Assembly (NCBI GenBank): GCA_031841125.1
Contig: CM063114.1
Coordinates: forward strand, 35,113,574 to 35,177,573
Direction: 5' to 3'
DNA: 64,000 bases
From: Acanthococcus lagerstroemiae
Lineage: Eukaryota > Arthropoda > Insecta > Hemiptera > Eriococcidae
Shown here: positions 12,144 to 24,215 of the stretch, in pieces
How the letters are laid out: each line of letters starts with the position of its first letter
How positions within the stretch are numbered: the stretch's first letter is position 1
Program-made: the position numbers and the translations under genes
Notes under the pieces: model-generated
Told to the model about the DNA's origin: nothing
What the model saw: the letters and a program-made list of their open reading frames with translations, nothing else
Databases searched by the model: none

Positions 12144-12335
12144 CGGATTTTTTGAGATCCGAATTTTTCATCGGAGCAGAAAAAATATCCGGAGTGGAAT
12201 TTTCGACTAAAGAACTCAGATTTTGTCCGGATTTGGATATCCGTTTAACCTCACTGCTTCATCTTAATGTTAACGGAGTGGAATTTTCTCCTGAAAAATC
12301 CGGATTTGGATATCCGTTTAACATCACTAAAAAGG
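12144..12335. repeat. Two-unit tandem repeat with GGATTTGGATATCCGTTTAAC
   Basis: Two roughly 70-bp units share GGAGTGGAATTTTC and GGATTTGGATATCCGTTTAA. Degenerate, non-coding. Confidence 0.5.
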
Positions 12336-12881
12336 CGTAATAAGCCAACAAAGTCGCTCTAGGAGGCTGCCATTTCGCAACATTAGAGGAACTGAAGATG
12401 TTCACCACCGTGAATATAGTAGGAAAAAGTCTTTCGCGTTTTGGAGAATATGTAGAAACAAGCAGCAATGCTACACGACTAGGGTCGGCAAATGCTGCAA
12501 TTCCTATCGTCTGAATTCTGCTAAACTGCTACGAACTACGACAGAATCGCCATCCATATTACCACTTGATACGTCTAGTCAGTCTGATATGAACACTGAG
12601 AAAATAAAAAAAAAACGATGCATGGTCTAGCCGACCCTAAAAATGAGGAATTTTATATACAGATCGTTGGTATATTTTTTCGATATTTTTCCGTAGGTAC
12701 TTTTGTATTTGTAATAGCGAACCTTAATTATTGATTGCCCCTCGTATGTAACTCAGAAGAATGAATTTTGTATAAACGTTACCTTCGGATTCTAAAGATA
12801 ATGACCATAATAATAGCTTATTTAGCCAAGTATATTTTTGAAAGCTTTTCGCTAATGTAAATATACCTACAATACTTTCAG

Positions 12882-13067
12882 ATAAGAATAGCACACAAAC
12901 CGTCCCATTACAAAGTAGTACTGAAATACCAACAGAGATTCAGAGGATATCGACTTCCGAGACCGCATTAGAGAATACAGTACAGTTTATTGATGAGAAA
13001 AACAACGAAACAGGTCGGCATCAGGAAGCGGAAAGCAATCCACCATCAGCAATGAGCGCATCTACAG
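12882..13067 (+). CDS. Procollagen exon 2: Ser/Thr-rich propeptide segment
   Basis: A pyrimidine-rich acceptor ending TTTCAG precedes 12882 and a GTAAAA donor follows 13067. The exon takes two bases to finish the split codon and leaves one, so both borders are phase 1. It encodes about 62 residues rich in Ser, Thr, Glu and Gln with no cysteine and no Gly-X-Y. The open frame plus matching phases supports inclusion; the protein sequence itself is not conserved enough for me to recognise. Confidence 0.65.
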
Positions 13068-13308
13068 GTAAAACGAATCGTTCTCATTTTGAGACACCCA
13101 ATGGTGTTAGGAAAAGCGGGGCACGGGGGCACATTGTATCCCTCGCCAACAACGAAGGAAGTGGAAAAATTATGCAGCAAATTGGGGAAAAAAGTGCCTT
13201 GAGAAATTTTGAAGACGAGATTTTCGGAGATTTATAACTGTTACTCTGCTTTGGAGAGACAAAAGAATATATTTTTATCTTATTTTTTTTTACTAGTCGA
13301 ATCTAATT

Positions 13309-13541
13309 GGACGCTGTTCAGCAAAAGGGAACCAACTAACAAAATCCGCGTTTTGAGAACACGTGATTCGAAGTTCAAGAGCCATATTGCGTTTACTGAT
13401 AAGCTTTTTTCAACGTGAGTACACATTTTTGAATCGGGGGCCCAATTTTGAAAAATTCTACGTTTTACGCTCTTTCCAGCGATACTAATAACTCATTTTG
13501 TTTACAAATTTTAGTTGGTTTCCTTTTGTTGAACAGCGTCC
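13309..13541. mobile_element. MITE, 233 bp, TIR GGACGCTGTTCAGCAAAAGG
   Basis: The terminal inverted repeats and the surrounding AATT on both sides bound a non-coding core that includes GATACTAATAACTCATTTTG. Two relatives are at 11811 and 56481. Confidence 0.75.
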
Positions 13542-14521
13542 AATTTAGAATTTTCTGTCCCCCCTCTTATGAGGTTTCCGATGCCACACTGGAGATACCT
13601 ACTCGGTACTTGGTTGAATTGTTATGCGAACCGATTTGATTTCCATTCGGACTACAAAAACCAAATTGCACCTTTCAAACGAGTAAAATTGATGCGGTAG
13701 AAAAAACAATTATAAAGTGTTATTGTATGAAAGAAAAATTGATCGCTTCCGTAAGAAATGTGCCGGCGATGATCTGATATTTTAAAATTCTTTAAAATTA
13801 TAGTCTTCATTAGATAGATATTACTTGGAAAATGATTTCGTGTATTATGGACTACAAAGAGAAATGGTATTCTAAAAAATGCTTTCGCAGTAGCGAAAGC
13901 AAAACCGACTGTTCCGAGCTACGTATTATTGAACGAATATACTGAGGAATAAATAAAATCATGTACTCTGTAATCAAATTGAATAAAAAAAGAAAAAATT
14001 CTGAAATCGAATTAAATACAAATAGAACAAAAAAATAGGCAATAATGATTGATTCTTGTCTAAAATATTGAAACGAAATAATAAAACGAAATGAAAATGT
14101 AGCAAAAAAGCGAAATGAAAAAGCAAAATGAAAAATAGAGCGAAGGAAAGACGTAACGCAAAAACTAAACTGAAACAGAGAATTTCTTACGTTTGTACTT
14201 TTTATCATATAATAAATTAAAATTAATAATTGTGAATCTTATTACTGTTTTTCGCGAACCGTACAAAAAATGAAAAAATTAAAATTACATCGTTAAAAAA
14301 AAAAAAGTCTAAGAATCAAAAAATTTAATACAAAAGGGAAAAATTATGAAATCAAATGAAAAATGAAAGCCCTAATATAATATCAACAGAAGTAAACGGG
14401 GGAAAAAAAAGGAAAAAGAAAGCAGCTTCTTTTCTTTGTAAAGTCGGTAAAAACTAAAAAGGTATATCACACTGTACAAAGAAAACAAAACAAAATGGAT
14501 ATCAAAACTTAATGGAATTTA

Positions 14522-14631
14522 ATGGTGTGATGGGACGTATGGTGATGCACGCATGCCAAAGTGGCCCCTATGACACCGCACCTCCAACACCGGAAACTAC
14601 CCTTTCGGGCATCGCATCAGCGGCCGGGGGG
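14522..14631 (+). mobile_element. Retroposed 110-bp structured RNA-like element (copy 1)
   Basis: The 110-bp sequence is bracketed by a perfect 16-bp target duplication (AACTTAATGGAATTTA at 14506-14521 and 14632-14647). That fits LINE-mediated retroposition of a small RNA. Near its start GGTGTG..., and at about nucleotide 60 ...CGCACC, can pair as the closing stem of a hairpin domain; GGCGATGC/GCATGCC is an inner stem in the 44473 copy. Not recognised as tRNA, 5S or a spliceosomal RNA. Confidence 0.75.
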
Positions 14632-14697
14632 AACTTAATGGAATTTACTGTGGTAATACTGACGATTGAAAGACTTAAAAGTGACCCTGTAGTATAT

Positions 14698-14775
14698 TAC
14701 GTACCGTATCGGGTCCAAAACTAAACGGAGCGCACCGCGTAGTCAATTCGGCATCCACAGGCGCGCTTTTTATAC
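14698..14775. mobile_element. Partial copy of the GCATAGTCAATTCGGCAT-core MITE family
   Basis: GGAGCGCACCGCGTAGTCAA and TTCGGCATCCACAGGCGCG match the core of the intact palindromes at 44738 and 53282. Only half the palindrome is clear. Confidence 0.5.
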
Positions 14776-14792
14776 TGACCTTAAATTAAATT

Positions 14793-14945
14793 GAGGAAAA
14801 ACTCATGAACGACTCGACCAATTGTCATCAAACTTTAACCAGCACAATTTCAGGTACTTCTCCATAATATATTAAACTTTGGAATCAATTGATGAAATAT
14901 TTTTGAGATTTTCGTGCCACAAATTTTGTCCGTACATACATATAC
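14793..14945 (-). repeat. Single copy of the GTGGCACGAAAATCTCA repeat
   Basis: The reverse complement of the roughly 138-bp unit that occurs twice in tandem at 48893-49170. It has the same landmarks: TTTGTGGCACGAAAATCTCA, ATCAATTGATTCC and a TTGGTCGAGTCGTTCATGAG-like end. Probably part of a larger transposon. Confidence 0.6.
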
Positions 14946-17224
14946 ATATGTATAAGGAAACCTAAAATTCAGCCACTTGCGTTTTGTATATAGTTTAATA
15001 TTGGAATGGGGTTTGAGTTTTGTGAACCATTATTGAGGAAGTGCGGAGAGGTTTCGAAATATGTTCATTTAATGCAGGGGATGGTTTTGCAATGAGAGCC
15101 TCTTTTATAATCTGTTCGAGATTCGGAGAGAGGTGTGATTATAAGTATAAACTAAAATTTTGATAGTACCGGGGTTGCATAGATGAGATCAAAATGTTTT
15201 TTGTTTTTTTTTTGAATTGGTTAGATAAGATATTTTATAGTGAGATGTTTCTTAATGTTGTATAATATGTGATGACTATTGTCCCTAATAGGTCTAACAG
15301 TTGTGTGGAGAGGGCGGGGTTTCTGGCATTTGAAGAAGTTGATTTGACCTGAGGATTCCATGTTTGTTTTCTGAAAGATAATTTTCCAAGCAGAGGAAGG
15401 TTATGGGGGGCATTTTGTAAAGGGTGTAGAATGTCTATCCCATCGCAAGCTGCGTGCGATTTTCGGGGGAATTATTTTGAAAAATTACTGTTCTCATTTT
15501 AGGCTATGAGTGAAAGTAGGGTAGGTATATAGAGGTGTATTTTCATTATCACATTGAAAAAAGAAAAAGGAAAAGCCTGCGAGCGGGGTTGTAGTGGCTG
15601 TGTTGATTTGAGTGGTATTTCTAATTTTTTTTTGCAATTAGAGTTTTTTCTCGTCCATTTTCTCCTGTGCTAATTTTCTGACTGAGGGGGGGGGGGTGGA
15701 GGGGTGAGTGACATGAATGTTGAAAGTGACAAGAAGGAGTGAGACGAAAAGTTTTCTCGGCCCAAAAGACTCTCGTTTATTCCCCAACCACTTTCTTTCA
15801 GTTACGGTCAGGACTCTTTTTTGAGAATGACATGACAGAGAATATGTAACGAAGGGTTTCTCGAATGCCGAAGTGATGTACTCATCCACATTCAGTCATA
15901 AGAAATAAACACATAGGGTTGTATTAGGAGGTAGATTATGGGGACTTCGCGCGTGTTTCCGGGAGGTGTGCATCGACTAAGCGAGGAGGAATAATATACT
16001 CCTATGTCAAAGTGCGAACAATGGGTGGGTAGGTGATGATGGCATGATTTGGAGCTCCGGTATGAGTGGTGGTGTCTGGAAGGAAAGTGAGTGATGAGCC
16101 CTGGTGGGTGAATAGTATTCCCTAATGGTAGCTAAGTATAGACCCGTGTTCGATCCTATTTGTGTTTGGGGCGAGTTGTAGGATTCCTTTGTTGGCAGTC
16201 AAGTTCAGAACCGCGTTTGATCCTGTTTACGAGTGATTAATTCCTTCACATTCTTAAAATTAGGGGATGAAAGAGGGGAAGAAAAAAGAAAACGAAAAAA
16301 ATTCTCCGTTGTTGGTTTTAGTTTTGGTTTTGCTAAGTTTCATGGCAATATTTGGCCTTTCTGTTTCATGTCGCTTTCAATGATTTCATTATTCTTTGCG
16401 GTTCAATTAGTTCGCGCTGTACACAATATGACGTTTTAAATTTCTAATATGGCAGATTTGGGTTTCATGTGATTGAATTTGGCCGCGTGCTTTTCGACTA
16501 AATCTGTTGCTTGCCCTTGGCACCGGATCATTTTTCCTAGGCCAACATATGGGGGATACTTTGGGAGTTTTGGGCTGGAAAATGAGGATTAAATGTCCTG
16601 GGAGAAGAATTATTCGTTTATTTTGATCATAACTTGATCTGTGCTCTTGAATATTTTGTTATACTTCATTGCTGGTATGCATTTACAGTATTCTATTAAT
16701 TCCTTTAGTGTCTTAAAGTGGCTAGATGTTACAATTCATTGTTGAGCTGCCGATGTGGGGTATTCTGCTGTGTAGCAAATGACTGCGATGTTTTCCTACT
16801 ATGCCTGCATAAAAGGTGCGTGTATGTTTTTTTTTTGTTTTTTTTTGAGCTGAGTGTTTTTGAGTACTGAGCTGTAACTGCTCGAGATTCGGTTATGTGT
16901 AAAAGTTATGAGAGATTTGATTACTGCCTGTGTTAATGGTTACGAAAGGTGTGAAAACAATTTTTGAAAATTAGTCGGCCCCTACTAAAATATGCTTATG
17001 TTTGGCGTGGGCTTACCGAGTGGTCGTTCAAGTCTTGAATGGATTGATCGAAGATTCTATATTCTGGTAATGTAAAAAAACAATTTTGTAGCGGTCCACT
17101 TGTTTTCCTTTTTCGAGAGGTTGATGAATGGGATAATTGCCTATGTATTCTTTCACAATAGTATCAGATTTATCCACTTGAAGTTTGTTTTTGGAAGTGT
17201 TCGAGTTATGCCTGATGTATTATA

Positions 17225-17651
17225 GGCTTTTCCAGTACTTCATATTGCATACTTATTTGCCTGCCCTGTTATCAAGTTGGTAGTGTATGATAAGAACATT
17301 ATCGTAATTTTGTAATATTATGGTCGTATACCAAATGAGCTTTGATTTTGATCTTTTCGTGTTCTACCTTATAATACCTTTTGTCTGTCTTTTCTCTGTC
17401 TGATTAGAAATTTTCGTTTTTCGATCATGTCTTATGGTTTTATAGTATGATCTTCGATTTCATTAAATAACAGTTCAATTTGCGGCTTGCCGAAAGAATT
17501 CAAACTTTCTTTAAAAATTTTGATCTCCGGCGTTTTCAAGTATCCATTGCATTCAGGCCCATTTCGCACATCAAATTCTGTTATCATACTCTATACCAAT
17601 TTGATAACAGGACCGGCGAATAAGTATGCAATTTGAAGTACTGGAAAAGCC
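17225..17651. mobile_element. Inverted-repeat DNA element, 427 bp
   Basis: About 80-bp terminal inverted repeats beginning GGCTTTTCCAGTACTTCA surround a non-coding AT-rich middle. No transposase frame. Confidence 0.75.
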
Positions 17652-17999
17652 CTGTAGGAGAGTTGTGATTAGAACACCAGTGACGTCATTGGTGTTTTAG
17701 CGCTTTGCTAAGTGGACCAATCTGTAAAGGTATTATAGTAACCTTGGGTTACCCTGAGATTATAATAGATGTTTCTCTGATACGACCAAGCATTATAACT
17801 GAAAAATCTATGGATGCAACTGTCCAAGCTGCCCTTAACGTGAGTTAGGGCGATCGTTAACTCCCTGTTTCGACCAATTAACCCGCCGAATTCGGGAAGT
17901 TAACTCCTGGGTAAGAGTTAACTCTCTCGCCCTTAATATTGCCTGAGTCATCAAGAGGCGGAGCCTAAGTGGGGACTGTCACGATTCGTGACATCGCGC

Positions 18000-18340
18000 G
18001 TTGTAGCTAGAATGATAAAATATTTTTTGTTCTTGGAAGGGATGTGCTGTCCTCGTTCGTAGCGGGTGTTCGCGAGTTTCGATATATTTTTCGTGGAAGA
18101 GTTTCGAGGCTGAGAACCAAATGCCAGTACTTATGCAGACGTTTAAACCGTACACGGTTTGTTCGGCCGCCGATTCTAAGAATTCCTCAAGGTCGCGGTT
18201 GGACAGAGAGGGCAAGTTTTTCACCGTTCGTTGCAACGGCGTAGCCGACCGGGAATCGCAGTATTCGAGTCGCTGCGAGGATGACCTTAGCTGGATGTAT
18301 GGGATGGTACGCGGTGTTGCTGTATCATGATTCGACGGCA
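18000..18340. other. CpG-rich patch with overlapping open frames, unidentified
   Basis: This 340-bp patch is clearly richer in CG dinucleotides than its surroundings and stays open on both strands (minus-strand frame 17979-18341). It lies about 210 bp upstream of procollagen exon 3. I recognise no protein. It could be a decayed transposon piece or an alternative promoter. Confidence 0.3.
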
Positions 18341-18554
18341 TAGGCGAAAGCTGTACTTGTAAAATACGTTGCTTGGCTATAAAACGTTCTCTATTTTACT
18401 CCCAGTCCTGTTGACACCCCTTCAATCGATAAATAAGTACATAAAATGATTAGATACGTCAGCAGATTATGCTGACATGAATATTGAAATACTTGCCACA
18501 ATATTTACATTATACATTATATGGTATATAATTCTTCTCTTCTTTTTTGTGCAG

Positions 18555-18785
18555 ATACGGAGTATACAACATCGAAAGACTTTGCAGAATCATCTTTGAC
18601 CGAAGTGGATGTTCCGGAAATGTCTGTAAAACTGCAAAATTATACCACTACTCCAAAACTGTACTCCCCAGGAATATCCGAATTCAATGAGACTGTACCG
18701 ACTGGTTGGTCAACCACCGTGAGTAATTTTGTTGCTCAGACTACAGCGTTTCTTTTTCCTTCTTCAAGTCCTGCTGATACAAGAG
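18555..18785 (+). CDS. Procollagen exon 3: Thr-rich propeptide segment
   Basis: A strong T-rich acceptor ending GTGCAG precedes 18555, and a GTATGC donor follows 18785. The exon is phase 1 at both ends and encodes 77 residues, Thr/Ser/Pro-rich with scattered acidic residues. A better-looking GTGAGT at 18719 would end in phase 0 and cannot join the next exon in frame. No known domain is recognised. Confidence 0.65.
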
Positions 18786-18887
18786 GTATGCTTTTTATCA
18801 TCCAGTAAGTAGTACTCAATTTTTACGTTTTTTCCCCTTCTAACTCTTAATAGATACATACATAATGCGCAATGTATATTCTATAAA

Positions 18888-19035
18888 GGCCGGTACAGAC
18901 TAGCGCACAGCAGTGTTGCGTGCACAACGTTGCATGTTCGCAGTGAAAATGGTCATTGCGAACTTACAACGAACATCCGACGAACCAGGGTGAAAATACA
19001 AACAGCGCGGTAAATTCGCGTGTTTGTTCGCCAGT
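18888..19035. mobile_element. MITE, end AAGGCCGGTACAGACTAGCGC, one clear terminus
   Basis: The left end matches the MITE termini at 59238-59382 and near 60760 (GCGCTAGTCTGTACCGGCCTT inverted). A right terminus is not clear. Confidence 0.5.
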
Positions 19036-19564
19036 TCAAATCAAGTCGTAGTTTTGAGAGGACGCCGATAATGGATGACGATCAAAAGGTGTTTTAGCTA
19101 TCGGAAGAAGGTATTGAGCACACTATCAAAATAGGGTTGTTGGATCTCTGATTTTGAATACTGCGTCAGATGTTTGCTCTGGTCCGGATAAAGGCCCCGA
19201 AATTCGAATTTTAAATTCAGTTTAAAAAACTGGATGAACTATCGTAGTAGTAGTTTTTTGCGTTGTTGATTTCGAACATCGCGTCGAATTTCTAATCTGA
19301 CTCGTGTTTAGGCCCAAAAACCGATATTTCATCCTTGTAAAGGACAAAATGAAATCGACTTCCTGTGGATACGGGCAAAATTGACTTCATTTAAAAAAAT
19401 TAGATGAACTAAAGAATAAAAAATTTCTCAAGTTGTTGAGTCAGAATATCTCATTAGAATTTGTGCCGGGTTAAAATTTGGTCTCCAAATTTCAAATTTA
19501 CTGAGCAAAATATAGTAGGATAATGGTCAAAATTTAAAAAAAAATCCAGAAAAAAAAAGAAAAA

Positions 19565-19895
19565 TTGCCCGCCTTTTTTCTGAATAAGAAAACTTTTTTC
19601 CTTTCTTTGAGAAGGAGTAAATGAATAGTTGAATTCTTGTTGAACGAGAAAGGATTCTTTTCTTCAAGAAGAGAGGATAAACCAAGTCACCTACTTTTCT
19701 TGAGTCAGAATAAAACTAAGTTCTGTTCTTCGAGGAGAGAAAACTACTTGTAGGTACCTTTTTCTTGAGAGAAAAATATAAAATATTCCCTTCTCTTCCC
19801 TGAATACGAAGATCTTCACTTTCGCCTTCGAGGGAGGAGAAACCGTTTACTCGTATCTGGGAAGAGAAAAAAATATGTCCTTTCCTCAATCAGAA
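19565..19895. repeat. Degenerate minisatellite of TTTCTTGAGTCAGAATA-like units
   Basis: Diverged units of roughly 55-90 bp repeat the order TTCTTGAGTCAGAATA, then a GAGGAGAGAAAAC block. Directly borders the 3' side of the R1-like LINE. Confidence 0.45.
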
Positions 19896-19924
19896 AAACA
19901 AAAACAAAAAACTTTGTTTTTTCT

Positions 19925-21655
19925 GTAAAAATTAAGAAACTGCGTCATCAGCTGAATGCCACACTTCGCCCGGCGTGCCTCCTGCCGCGTCCTCGCCTTC
20001 TTCTGCGCCTTGTAGGACTGCGCCAACTCGTCTACAGGCGCGCCAGCACGCCTACCGCCTCCGTTGACACGGTGCGATACGCGCTGACGCACCTTAGCGC
20101 GACTCTCCGCTGTACCTTCTCCAGCTCCACTCTCCGGTACGGGATCTGGACGGCGTCCGCGAATACCGGTGCGCCGCAGGTCAGGACCGACAGCACGACG
20201 TTCGCGTACAGCCTCCATTTCTGCTCCCGCGGGCCGCCCAGGTTCGCCATCAGTCGCGACAGCTGCCGGGCGACCCGGTCCGCCTTCTCCGCCGCTCTCC
20301 GGAAGTGCTCGCGGAACGACAGCTTCCCGTCGAACCACAGCCCCAGGTACTTCAGCGTCGGGCGTGGCGCGATCCTCTCGCCTTTCAGCACGAACGTCGG
20401 TTGTTCGTACTTGCGGCGCGTCGTGAAGAGAACTAACTGCCTCCGTCTTCTGCACCACCAAGCACAATCCCGCCGACTCGATCCATCCGGTCAGCAACTC
20501 CAACGCCCGGTTGACTTTGGTCGCGACCTCCGCTGTTGTCGCGGCTTGGCACACCACCAGCGTGTCATCGGCATAACAGATGAGTTTCACGCCTGGTGGG
20601 ACCGCCAGCCGCAGCAACCCGTTGAAGGCGACGTTCCACAGGATGGGTCCAAGGACCGACCCCTGAGGGACGCCGCACGTCATCGCCCTCGTGACTGGTC
20701 CTGTCGCCGACTCCATCTCGATCCGACGCCCGCAGAAATAACTCCGGATAATCCGCACGAGGTAGCCCGGCACCCGCGCCTCCTCCAACGCCGACACCAC
20801 ACATGAGTACGGTATCGAGTTGAAGGCATTGCGAGTGTCCCGCCGCACAGAACTCTCCGTCGCGTATCGCCTTCACCGCCATCGCCTTCAGCCTGAGTGC
20901 TGCATCCGCTGTCGAACGGCCGGTCCTGAAGCCGTACTGGCTGTTCGAGATCGTCCTCTGCCTCTCCAGGTGCGCCTCCAGCCTATCTACAATCGTCCGC
21001 TCGAACACCTTCCCCCACGGTGTCGAGCAAGCAGATTGGCCGGTATGAAGATGGCTGCCCGTCTGGCTTCCCTGGCTTCTTGATGAGGGCAAGCCGCGCC
21101 GCCTTCCATCGGTCCGGAAACGTCCCCTCCTGCAGCGCGCGGTTAAACACGTTGGTCAGGAGGGACGGCTCCACCCGATGCACGGACTCCCACACAACGT
21201 TCGGGATCATATCAGGCCCTGGTGCCTTCCGCTTCTTCGTCCGGATCCGCTCGATGGCACTGTCCACTTCGCCGGTGCTCAGTGGACAGAACTCCTCCGT
21301 GGCCTCTCCAGATGACGATGCCGGTAGTGGTGGGCGCTGCGGGAACAGCTCCTCCACCACCTTCTGCAGCACTCCCGACTCCATGCGGCTCGTTACCGAC
21401 GGCCCCCCGGCCCTCCGCATCACAACATGATACGGCTTGCCGAAGGGGTCGCGGTCCGCCTCCTGTCGCAGCTCCTCCCACGCCGTCTTCTTACTTTGCC
21501 GGATGGCCGCCTTGAGGGCTCGGCGCGCCTGCTGGTACCGCTGCGAGGCTTCACCCGTCCCTCCGTCATCTCGTCCTATCCGCTGATAGCGGCGACGGAG
21601 GCGGTTACATTCCTTCCGCAGCTCGGCAATCTCGTCGGTCCACCAGTACACTATG
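19925..21655 (-). pseudogene. R1-like non-LTR retrotransposon, 5'-truncated and frame-broken
   Basis: On the minus strand, in order: a linker with YWWTDEIAELRKECNRLRRR; GKPDGQPSSYRPICLLDT; RT blocks (AFNSIPYSCVVSALEEA, GVPQGSVLGPILWN, then the catalytic YADD); and a thumb region with KYLGLWFDGKL. Domains fall in different frames (21651-20983, 21092-20565, 20848-19886, 20391-20032), so the copy is dead. The endonuclease ORF is missing. It is far more GC-rich than its surroundings. The upstream end abuts the truncated long-inverted-repeat element. Confidence 0.88.
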
Positions 21656-23106
21656 ATACGTTAAGCTAAACAATAGCAGAAGGTTGCGATCTTTCAAAAC
21701 AGCTCAGTACTTCTAGTCTCTAAGTCGCTTCGTTTTAGAGTTCTTCGCAAAGAAAGTAAAAGGCTGAATTTCCATCACCTGATTTTAACAAAGTAAAACC
21801 AATGTACACTTTCTTTCATAAAATCTCTAGAAATGAAATACATTCACAAAATCTAATTTCTAATTGAAGAGAAGATTCTACCGAGTAAATTAGGACTGTA
21901 ATGAGCTATTCTCCTAAATTGTAAGGACTGAGGAACATAAAATGGAAGTCGACAAAGTGATGAAAACAATGAATTTTCAACGTAACATTTTAAAATGATG
22001 GACAAAATAATTCTGCATTTGGACCACCGTTTACAGCCTATGTTAGCTTTATTTTCAGTGACCAAAACTTTCTCAATCCTGCTCATGCGGCTCATCCTTC
22101 AAATAACGCACAACTGCGATCTTCCCAGTTTCTCTGAAATTTGTCGCATCTACATGTTAAATTTTCTTTCCTTAGCAATGTAGGAGGGGAAAAAAAAACC
22201 TGATGTAATGCACTGCACAATAAGTATGCTCTCAAAGTAAACGGAAATGAAGACGTGAACGTTTGTGAAAAATCGAAACGGGAATTTCGACGAGTGACCA
22301 CACTAGTAATAGGTCCTAGAGGCTTCACCCTGGGAGCCAATTCGAACACATTCGTAATAATTCTGTCATACCCATAAATACGTGATAATCATAATTTTTG
22401 CATTTATTTTTTTCAAAAGTCATGTGCATCCATGTAGAAACAGGCTGTATTATCGCTTCTTTTTAATTTTTCTTGATTCCTAACGAACGAAAACTCTAAA
22501 TTTGTCCGCGGAAATCTCCTCTTTAAATTGATATCACATTTGATGGATTTTCTCTGGATTCTAAATTTTAATAAATTGAAATGTTTTACATTTCGTTCGA
22601 TTTTTGGATGAAATTTTCGAAATCCTAATTTCTTTCTTTGTAAATAACTCTAAAACGAAGCGACTTAGAGACTAGAAGTACTGAGCTGTTTTGAAAGAGC
22701 GCAACCTTCTGCTATTGTTTAGCTTAAAATATCATGGTGTTGATTGGTCAGTTTCTCAAAATACAATGAAAAACAGTGTTTCGCGTCAATTTTTGATTTT
22801 TTTTTCATCACTTCTTTTTTATTTTACTTGGTCCCAGATGAGTAAAAATTGTTCGTTATAGTCTTAATTTGTCCGCTGGGATCTCTTCTTTAATTTGATA
22901 CCAAATATGATAGGTTATCTCTTAATTCAGAATTTTCATAAACCAAAATTAATCATATTTTATTCGATTTTTCGATACACGAAAATTAAAATTTATTTTT
23001 CAACACCGCAGCGCCTCCAAGTTGCGGAGCGATGCAACCCTTATAACATCAATGTACTAAGTCTGGTATATAACCAGGCGAAGTTTTATCGTCCACTCCC
23101 GGAATA
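21655..23106. mobile_element. Truncated second copy of the 1.8 kb long-inverted-repeat element
   Basis: From TAAGCTAAACAATAGCAGAA onward it follows the copy at 4630-6463 closely and ends with the inverted terminus ...CCACTCCCGGAATACCCTG then TATA. The first 380 bp or so are absent; the R1-like LINE takes their place. It keeps about 120 bp near 22240-22370 that the first copy lost. Confidence 0.8.
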
Positions 23107-23271
23107 CCCTGTATACAGATTCAAGTATTCTCATGCCATTGGTTTTGAAAAATTACAAGTTATATTCAAAAGTAGGTAGATTCTGCTTACATTCAAGATT
23201 CAAAATCTCACCCTGCTGCCGAGATATGAAAGAATTGTGAACAGTTGACGAAGTGTGTTGATGTTTTATGC

Positions 23272-23994
23272 CATAGCCGGCGTAGATAGTGGTGCACGGG
23301 AAAAAGTGCACCACCCGGAATTTTCGGCACATAATCTTTAAATTTTGAAAAATTACGCGTTAATAAGAGAAATGAAAACAAATCTAGTATTACTTAAAGC
23401 TAAAATCATTAAATTATCAATGTTTCAATTCCCTCGTACTGCTGAGTGCTGGCTGTTGTGTCTGTGGCTCTCTCGTTTTCAGAGAATAAATAATAAAATA
23501 TCGATTTCTTATCAATTATCAGCTCAGCATCGAATATCGAATTTAAAAACATTATTATCAATAAAAACACATCCTAAACAGAACGCAGTTCTACGAAGAC
23601 GACATCATGAGCATGACATGACCCCAAGCAGCGTCCCGAATTGTGAGTTTTGTATTATTTAGGGTTCTTAAGTTCTTATAGTTGGTTGTTACCTGCTTTC
23701 GTTGTTAACGTCGCGTCGTCGCGCGTACTACCTACCATCTGTAGTCTGTACCACCTGCAATTTACCTACAATAAACTTTTTTCCTCAGAATACACATGGT
23801 AGGTACTCTTATTCATTTCTAATATTGCTCTTGTACCCAGGTCAGCCTCGGGGTGTCCCGTAGCACACCCATCTTTCCATTTCCCCCCTTTTTTCCCTTA
23901 AAATTGCCCCAAAGATAATTTTTTGATAGGGAAAATTACAAAAAATTTTTCTCCCCCGTGCACCACCCGGGAAAACAACCTTGCGCCGGCTATG
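23272..23994. mobile_element. Non-autonomous hAT element, 723 bp
   Basis: A perfect 8-bp duplication TTTTATGC (23264-23271 and 23995-24002) flanks terminal inverted repeats CATAGCCGGCG. Subterminal GTGCACCACCCGG occurs near both ends. No transposase is visible. 8-bp duplications are typical of hAT. Confidence 0.85.
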
Positions 23995-24112
23995 TTTTAT
24001 GCAACACCAATGAGAATTCGTTATATGGTTCTGTTTCTTGTTCCTAATTGCAACCATTGTTCGGATTTAGAGATTTAGACCTGTGCGCCACGCCGCCGCC
24101 GTTAAAAATCTG

Positions 24113-24215
24113 TTCTAAAGCCGCGTACACATCTGAACGCGGCTTTACACCATGCTGAAATTTCTGCTCGACGTAACCGGCGCGCCGCCGATACATATGG
24201 ACCGGCACCTTATCG
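24113..24215. repeat. GC-rich palindromic patch, MITE-like
   Basis: TAAAGCCGCGTACACATCTG resembles the starts of the MITEs at 8777 and 18888, and AAAGCCGCG..CGCGGCTTT forms a short hairpin. The right end is unclear. Confidence 0.35.

Larger units (their letters stand above)
13542..17224. other. Intron 2 remainder
   Basis: Outside the listed elements this is A-rich (13.7-14.5 kb) then G/T-rich (15-17.2 kb) sequence with a poly-G run near 15690. No exon or repeat boundary is evident. Confidence 0.4.

Noticed and set aside
13852..14208. 118-aa Phe/Ser-rich minus-strand frame
   Set aside because: Product of an A-rich GAAATGAAAA-like stretch; low complexity.
15690..15705. Poly-G run as a quadruplex or regulatory site
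   Set aside because: A single short homopolymer without spaced G-tracts; no support.
18719..18724. GTGAGT as the exon 3 donor
   Set aside because: It would end in phase 0, which cannot join exon 4 whose only open frame needs an incoming phase-1 codon.
20072..21669. Plus-strand open frames over the LINE
   Set aside because: Shadows of the GC-rich minus-strand reverse transcriptase; no conserved composition.
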